The position numbers were made by a program, and so were the translations under genes. From positions 182,033 through 246,032 of the forward strand of contig NW_003101663.1 of NCBI RefSeq assembly GCF_000003855.2: a stretch of DNA of 64,000 bases. Direction: 5' to 3'. The number at the start of each line of letters is the position of its first letter. Positions within the stretch are counted from its first letter, which is position 1. The notes beneath the pieces are model-generated. The model saw nothing but the letters and a program-made list of their open reading frames with translations, made no database searches and had not been told where the DNA came from. This stretch comes from Blastomyces gilchristii SLH14081 (lineage: Eukaryota > Ascomycota > Eurotiomycetes > Onygenales > Ajellomycetaceae). This document shows, piece by piece, positions 60,670-64,000 of the stretch.

Positions 60670-60900
60670 ACAGGCCCTTGTAAGTGTAAATGAAGACCTG
60701 ACTTATGAAGGCTTCTGTACACAACTCCGGACATTGAATGACCTATGCACCTCCTCGTTCAAAGAATGAATCAGCGCCTGTCCGCGCCAACCACATTGCA
60801 GTGAAGAAAGATTCGGAAGATAACTATGAGAATGCCTTGATGAAACAGGGAAAAGATTAGCTTCTGTTCAAATTTGCAAACAGAAGCTTGAAGAGGTCAG
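60670..60900 (+). other. Weakly mutated patch in the Gypsy-2 gag region
   Basis: About 230 bp with near-normal GC and several CpGs (CTGTCCGCGCCAACC at 60,778) in otherwise CG-free sequence. One frame reads LVSVNEDLTYEGFCTQLRTL, gag-like, then meets a stop. The cause of the local preservation is unknown. Confidence 0.5.
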
Positions 60901-61659
60901 ACAATAACAATTTGAAGAGAAAATAACAATGAATGTGATTCTTGTATCTACTGTGATCAATAATATATATGATATAAAAGTCATGATAGACAGCAATCTA
61001 TATTACTATACAATGATTAAATCTTCAGTTGTAAGATATTATAACCTTCAGTGTATTCTCTTATTAAAACTCTGACTTCTTGCAGAATTTGATGATTTAA
61101 AAGATATTTGCATCTGTTACATAGTAAAACTAAACATAGATATCAGAGAATATCAGTATGAAGATGCCTATATATATGAAGTTGATAATCTTAATTATAA
61201 TCTTATGTTAAAACTTGTCTGACTATCTGAACAAGATATCTTATTAAACACTTAAAACAGAAGCTTAATATTCTCTAACAATAATAGAGTTCATGAAGAT
61301 AATATTTATAAGACTATAAACCTGACACAGATCTCTGCTAACACCTATGAAATGCTCTGAAAAAGAAGTTACTGAAAAGATTACTGACAGTATAATTATA
61401 TATCAATCTATTTAATTAGTCTAGCTAATATTAAAAAAGCTTTAGAAAAGTTATTCTATACTATAATAACAGATTCTTATATCAAACTCTTTTAATAATA
61501 TTATGAATATCTAGATATTTTCTGACAAGATAATATCACAAACATATCTCTCTTATAAGACTCAGAAGTGAATCACAGTATTAAGTTAGAAAAGAAGAAT
61601 GATAAAGACTCTGAACTGTTATGAGACTCTCTTTATAACATGTTCTGAGATGAACTTCT

Positions 61660-62054
61660 TCTTCTTTGAAAGACATTTAATAATCTGTTAAATAAAGAAT
61701 TCATACATATTAGTAACTTCTCTGCTGCAGTCTCTATTCTCTTTACAAAGAAATCAGATAAAGAACTCTAATTCTGTGTGAATTATTAAGAACTAAATAG
61801 ATTAATAAAGAAAGACTGCTATTCTCTATCTCTTATCAATGAAATCTTAGCTTGTATCAGATAAGCTCAATAATTTATAAAGCTAGATATTATTACTGCA
61901 TTTCATAAGATCTGCATTATTAAAGAAGATGAGTGACTTACAGTATTTCAAACATAATATAATCTCTTTGAATAAGTAGTCACTCTCTTCAGACTGACTA
62001 ATACTCTCAGTACATTTCAGAAGTATATTAACTGAGCACTCTGAGATTTTCTTG

Positions 62055-62085
<31 letters not shown>

Positions 62086-64000
62086 TTTCATTATACTCAT
62101 ATGCAAGCTGAGCTTATAATAAGTTCTTGCGTGATGTTAAATACAGATTAAGTGTTGATTATACAGAAGATAATACAGATGTTAAGATCATATCAAGATA
62201 ACAAGAACATAGAAAAATACAAAGAAGTGATAATTAGATACATACAATAATAACTTTCCAGCTCAGAAACATAGAGTGATTCATTGAAGTGATTTGTACA
62301 TCTCTGTATTTATTAGAAATCTGAGGTGCTTGAGTTCCGGATTTAATGTATCTTCTGCGGGTTTCGAACCCACGCGCCTTGATTTCCCACGTCAAGGCGC
62401 TACCGGGTGGCCGCATTAATCATTCAGCCACTGAGGCTTCTTGATAAATTCATATCTATATATTTCAATAACATTCTTATCTTCACTGATGAATTCAGAA
62501 AAGAATATTAAGAACATGTATAAAAGATATTATAATAACTATAAGAAGCAGAACTATCAATAGATATTAATAAGTGCAATTTTAAAGTCAAGAGTATTAA
62601 ATATCTGAGTTTTGTCATAGAAGCTGATAAGAGAATTCAAATGAATTCTGAGAAAGTCTCTATCATTCTTGAATGAGAAGCTCTGTGTACTGTGAAAGAT
62701 GTATAAAGCTTTATCAGATTTACTAACTTCTATCAGTGATTTATATAAAACTTCTCAGATATTATAAGATCACTTACAGAACTTATCAAGAAGAACTCAG
62801 TATTTCAGTGATCAGTGAACACTGAAGCTGCATTTATATAGATAAAGAAGATATTCATTAATATCTCTCTACTAATAATATTTGACTCTGATTATAAAAC
62901 AGTTATTAAAGCTGATTTCTCTGACTATGTTATAGAAGAAGCTATATTATAATATAATAATAAAGATATCTTATAATTATATATCTTCATATCTAAGAAA
63001 CTGAGTTCTGCTGAATACAATTATGAGATCTATGATAAGAAACTTCTCATAATAGTACACTATCTAGAAGAATGAGACTCTGAACTCTAAAGTGTCTTTA
63101 AATTTGAGATAATCACAGATTATAAGAATCTCAAGTACTTTATAACTATCTATAAACTCATTAAACAGTAAATATGATAATCTGAGTTCTTAAGCTGCTT
63201 TCATTTTACAATACACTATTATTCTAGTAGTCAGAACTTGATGACAGATACTCTCTTATAATAAGAGTAAGATATATTATTTAATATAATAGATACTCAC
63301 TGAATGAACTGAGAGCATCAGCTCTTGAATCTGAAGATATTAGTTAATCAAGATAAAACAGCTTATAATACTATACATACTTCTTTAATTAGAACTGTCA
63401 CTGATATCTTAACTTCTTTCAAATCTATACTAGATGAACTATGATATACAGTAGCTCAAACTAATAAACTTCTTTAAATTCTCACTGAAGCAGTATAATA
63501 AGAAGCACTCTGATTTCTCTCAGAACTATGTATAAGAATTAATATCTTAGAATGTTCAATCAATGATAATAATACTTTACAATTCTGTAAACAATATTGA
63601 GTCTCTCACTTCAAATTCTTATATATTCAGATAATGCAAGAGATGTATGATTTATATATAACTGACTATTCAGGCTGTGAACAACTGTATTAAATAATCT
63701 CTCAAGAATTCTACTAATCTGAGATATTAAACAGCATCAGATGTTTTATCTGAAACTGCAACTATTGTTCTTTTATCATCTTATAAAAGAATTATAGAAA
63801 AGATCTGTTGAAGTCACTCAATATCTCTGATAGAATCTGATGAGATGTGATAATTAACATCACTATTAATCTCTCTAAGAGTAAGATTTGTAGAAACATT
63901 CTAGTCATTATAAACTGATTGAGTAAAGATGTAATATTGAAATCTTGTAATAAGATGAATATTAAATAAGTTACTGAAGCTTTTCTACAGAGCTCATGAT
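61660..64000 (+). pseudogene. Gypsy-2 pol remnants: reverse transcriptase, RNase H, integrase start
   Basis: Reverse transcriptase begins around 61,720 (VSILFTKKSDKELQFCVNY), continues with FIKLDIITAFHKI, TLFRLTNTLSTFQKYIN, and after the SINE resumes DKFISIYFNNILIFTDEF, where YFDD has become YFNN. RNase H: VIKADFSDYVI, KKLSSAEYNYEIYDKKLL and IITDYKNLKYF. Integrase: a zinc-finger part ending CNYC (about 63,760) and ILVIINxLSKDVILKSCNKM (about 63,900). Stops lie at expected Arg/Trp positions. Not functional. Confidence 0.78.
62057..62437 (-). mobile_element. SINE with tRNA-like head, copy c (in Gypsy-2 reverse transcriptase)
   Basis: 381 bp in reverse orientation, flanked by TTCTTGAT (62,049-62,056 and 62,438-62,445). 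Removing it and one duplication restores the reverse transcriptase frame just before the YFNN site. Box B GGTTCGAAACC is intact; box A is mutated (TGGCTGAATGA). The AAT tail lies at the low-coordinate end. Confidence 0.86.

Larger units (their letters stand above)
59453..64000 (+). mobile_element. Gypsy-2 LTR retrotransposon (runs off the window)
   Basis: Starts with a 281-bp LTR (59,453-59,733, TGTGGCGGGC...TTCTTACA). Then gag-like sequence, a protease-like AMIDSN block, reverse transcriptase, RNase H and the start of integrase, all on the plus strand and broken by stops. A SINE sits in the reverse transcriptase. The 3' part and second LTR lie beyond 64,000. A solo LTR of the same family is at 23,707-24,057. 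Confidence 0.8.

Noticed and set aside
23464..64000. A regional centromere
   Set aside because: A large AT-rich transposon block would fit, but sequence alone cannot show centromeric chromatin, and many such blocks occur in genomes of this type.

Overview
The window looks like a chromosome segment of a filamentous ascomycete (Pezizomycotina). The genic part has short GT-AG introns with CTAAC-type branch points, and the gene set is fungal: cytosolic eRF1, Cbf5, Fyv10/Gid9, Vrg4, a Bmt5-type methyltransferase and mitochondrial Htd2. A sharp split between a normal-GC gene block and a mutated AT-rich block fits Eurotiomycetes, and Onygenales (Blastomyces/Emmonsia-like) in particular. The order is an inference from genome style; no marker in the window proves it.

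Bases 1-23,463 are a compact housekeeping block. In order: the tail of an unknown gene (+), a YbjQ-type small protein (-), eRF1 (+), prephenate dehydratase (-), Htd2-like dehydratase of mitochondrial fatty acid synthesis (+), a derlin of ER-associated degradation (+), the H/ACA pseudouridine synthase Cbf5 (+), the CTLH ubiquitin-ligase subunit Fyv10/Gid9 (+), a Bmt5-like 25S rRNA methyltransferase (-), the Golgi GDP-mannose transporter Vrg4 (-) and a calcineurin-like phosphoesterase (+). I rebuilt exon structures by joining splice sites so that frame and family motifs continue. These genes do not form a pathway; translation and ribosome biogenesis (eRF1, Cbf5, Bmt5) and ER/Golgi functions (derlin, Vrg4) recur.

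From about 23,464 to the window end the sequence is a roughly 40-kb AT-rich block with no intact gene. It is a stack of transposons carrying a RIP-like C-to-T load: CG and CC/GG are nearly absent, and reading frames are broken mainly where Arg and Trp codons are expected. The nesting can be resolved from target-site duplications and empty-site copies. Gypsy-1 (25,412-36,550, minus strand) has 178-bp LTRs; its left LTR holds a 2.1-kb LTR element encoding only gag (25,545-27,664) and a SINE (27,694-28,072), and its body holds a second SINE (30,246-30,622). A 506-bp hAT-type MITE lies at 37,618-38,123. Gypsy-3 (minus) is split inside RNase H by a 7.7-kb Tad1-like LINE (40,657-48,344). A truncated hAT copy (50,414-59,452) is interrupted by a 6.0-kb hAT element (51,504-57,537) that carries its own copy of the same transposase. 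Gypsy-2 (59,453 to beyond the end, plus strand) is inserted into that truncated copy and holds a third SINE in its reverse transcriptase.

The most interesting content is the SINE family (tRNA-like head, about 380 bp) whose 3' tail nearly matches the tail of the local LINE and which keeps its CpGs in strongly mutated surroundings. Also notable are the gag-only LTR element with a 48-bp minisatellite, the unmutated 5' end of the LINE, and the hAT-in-hAT nest.
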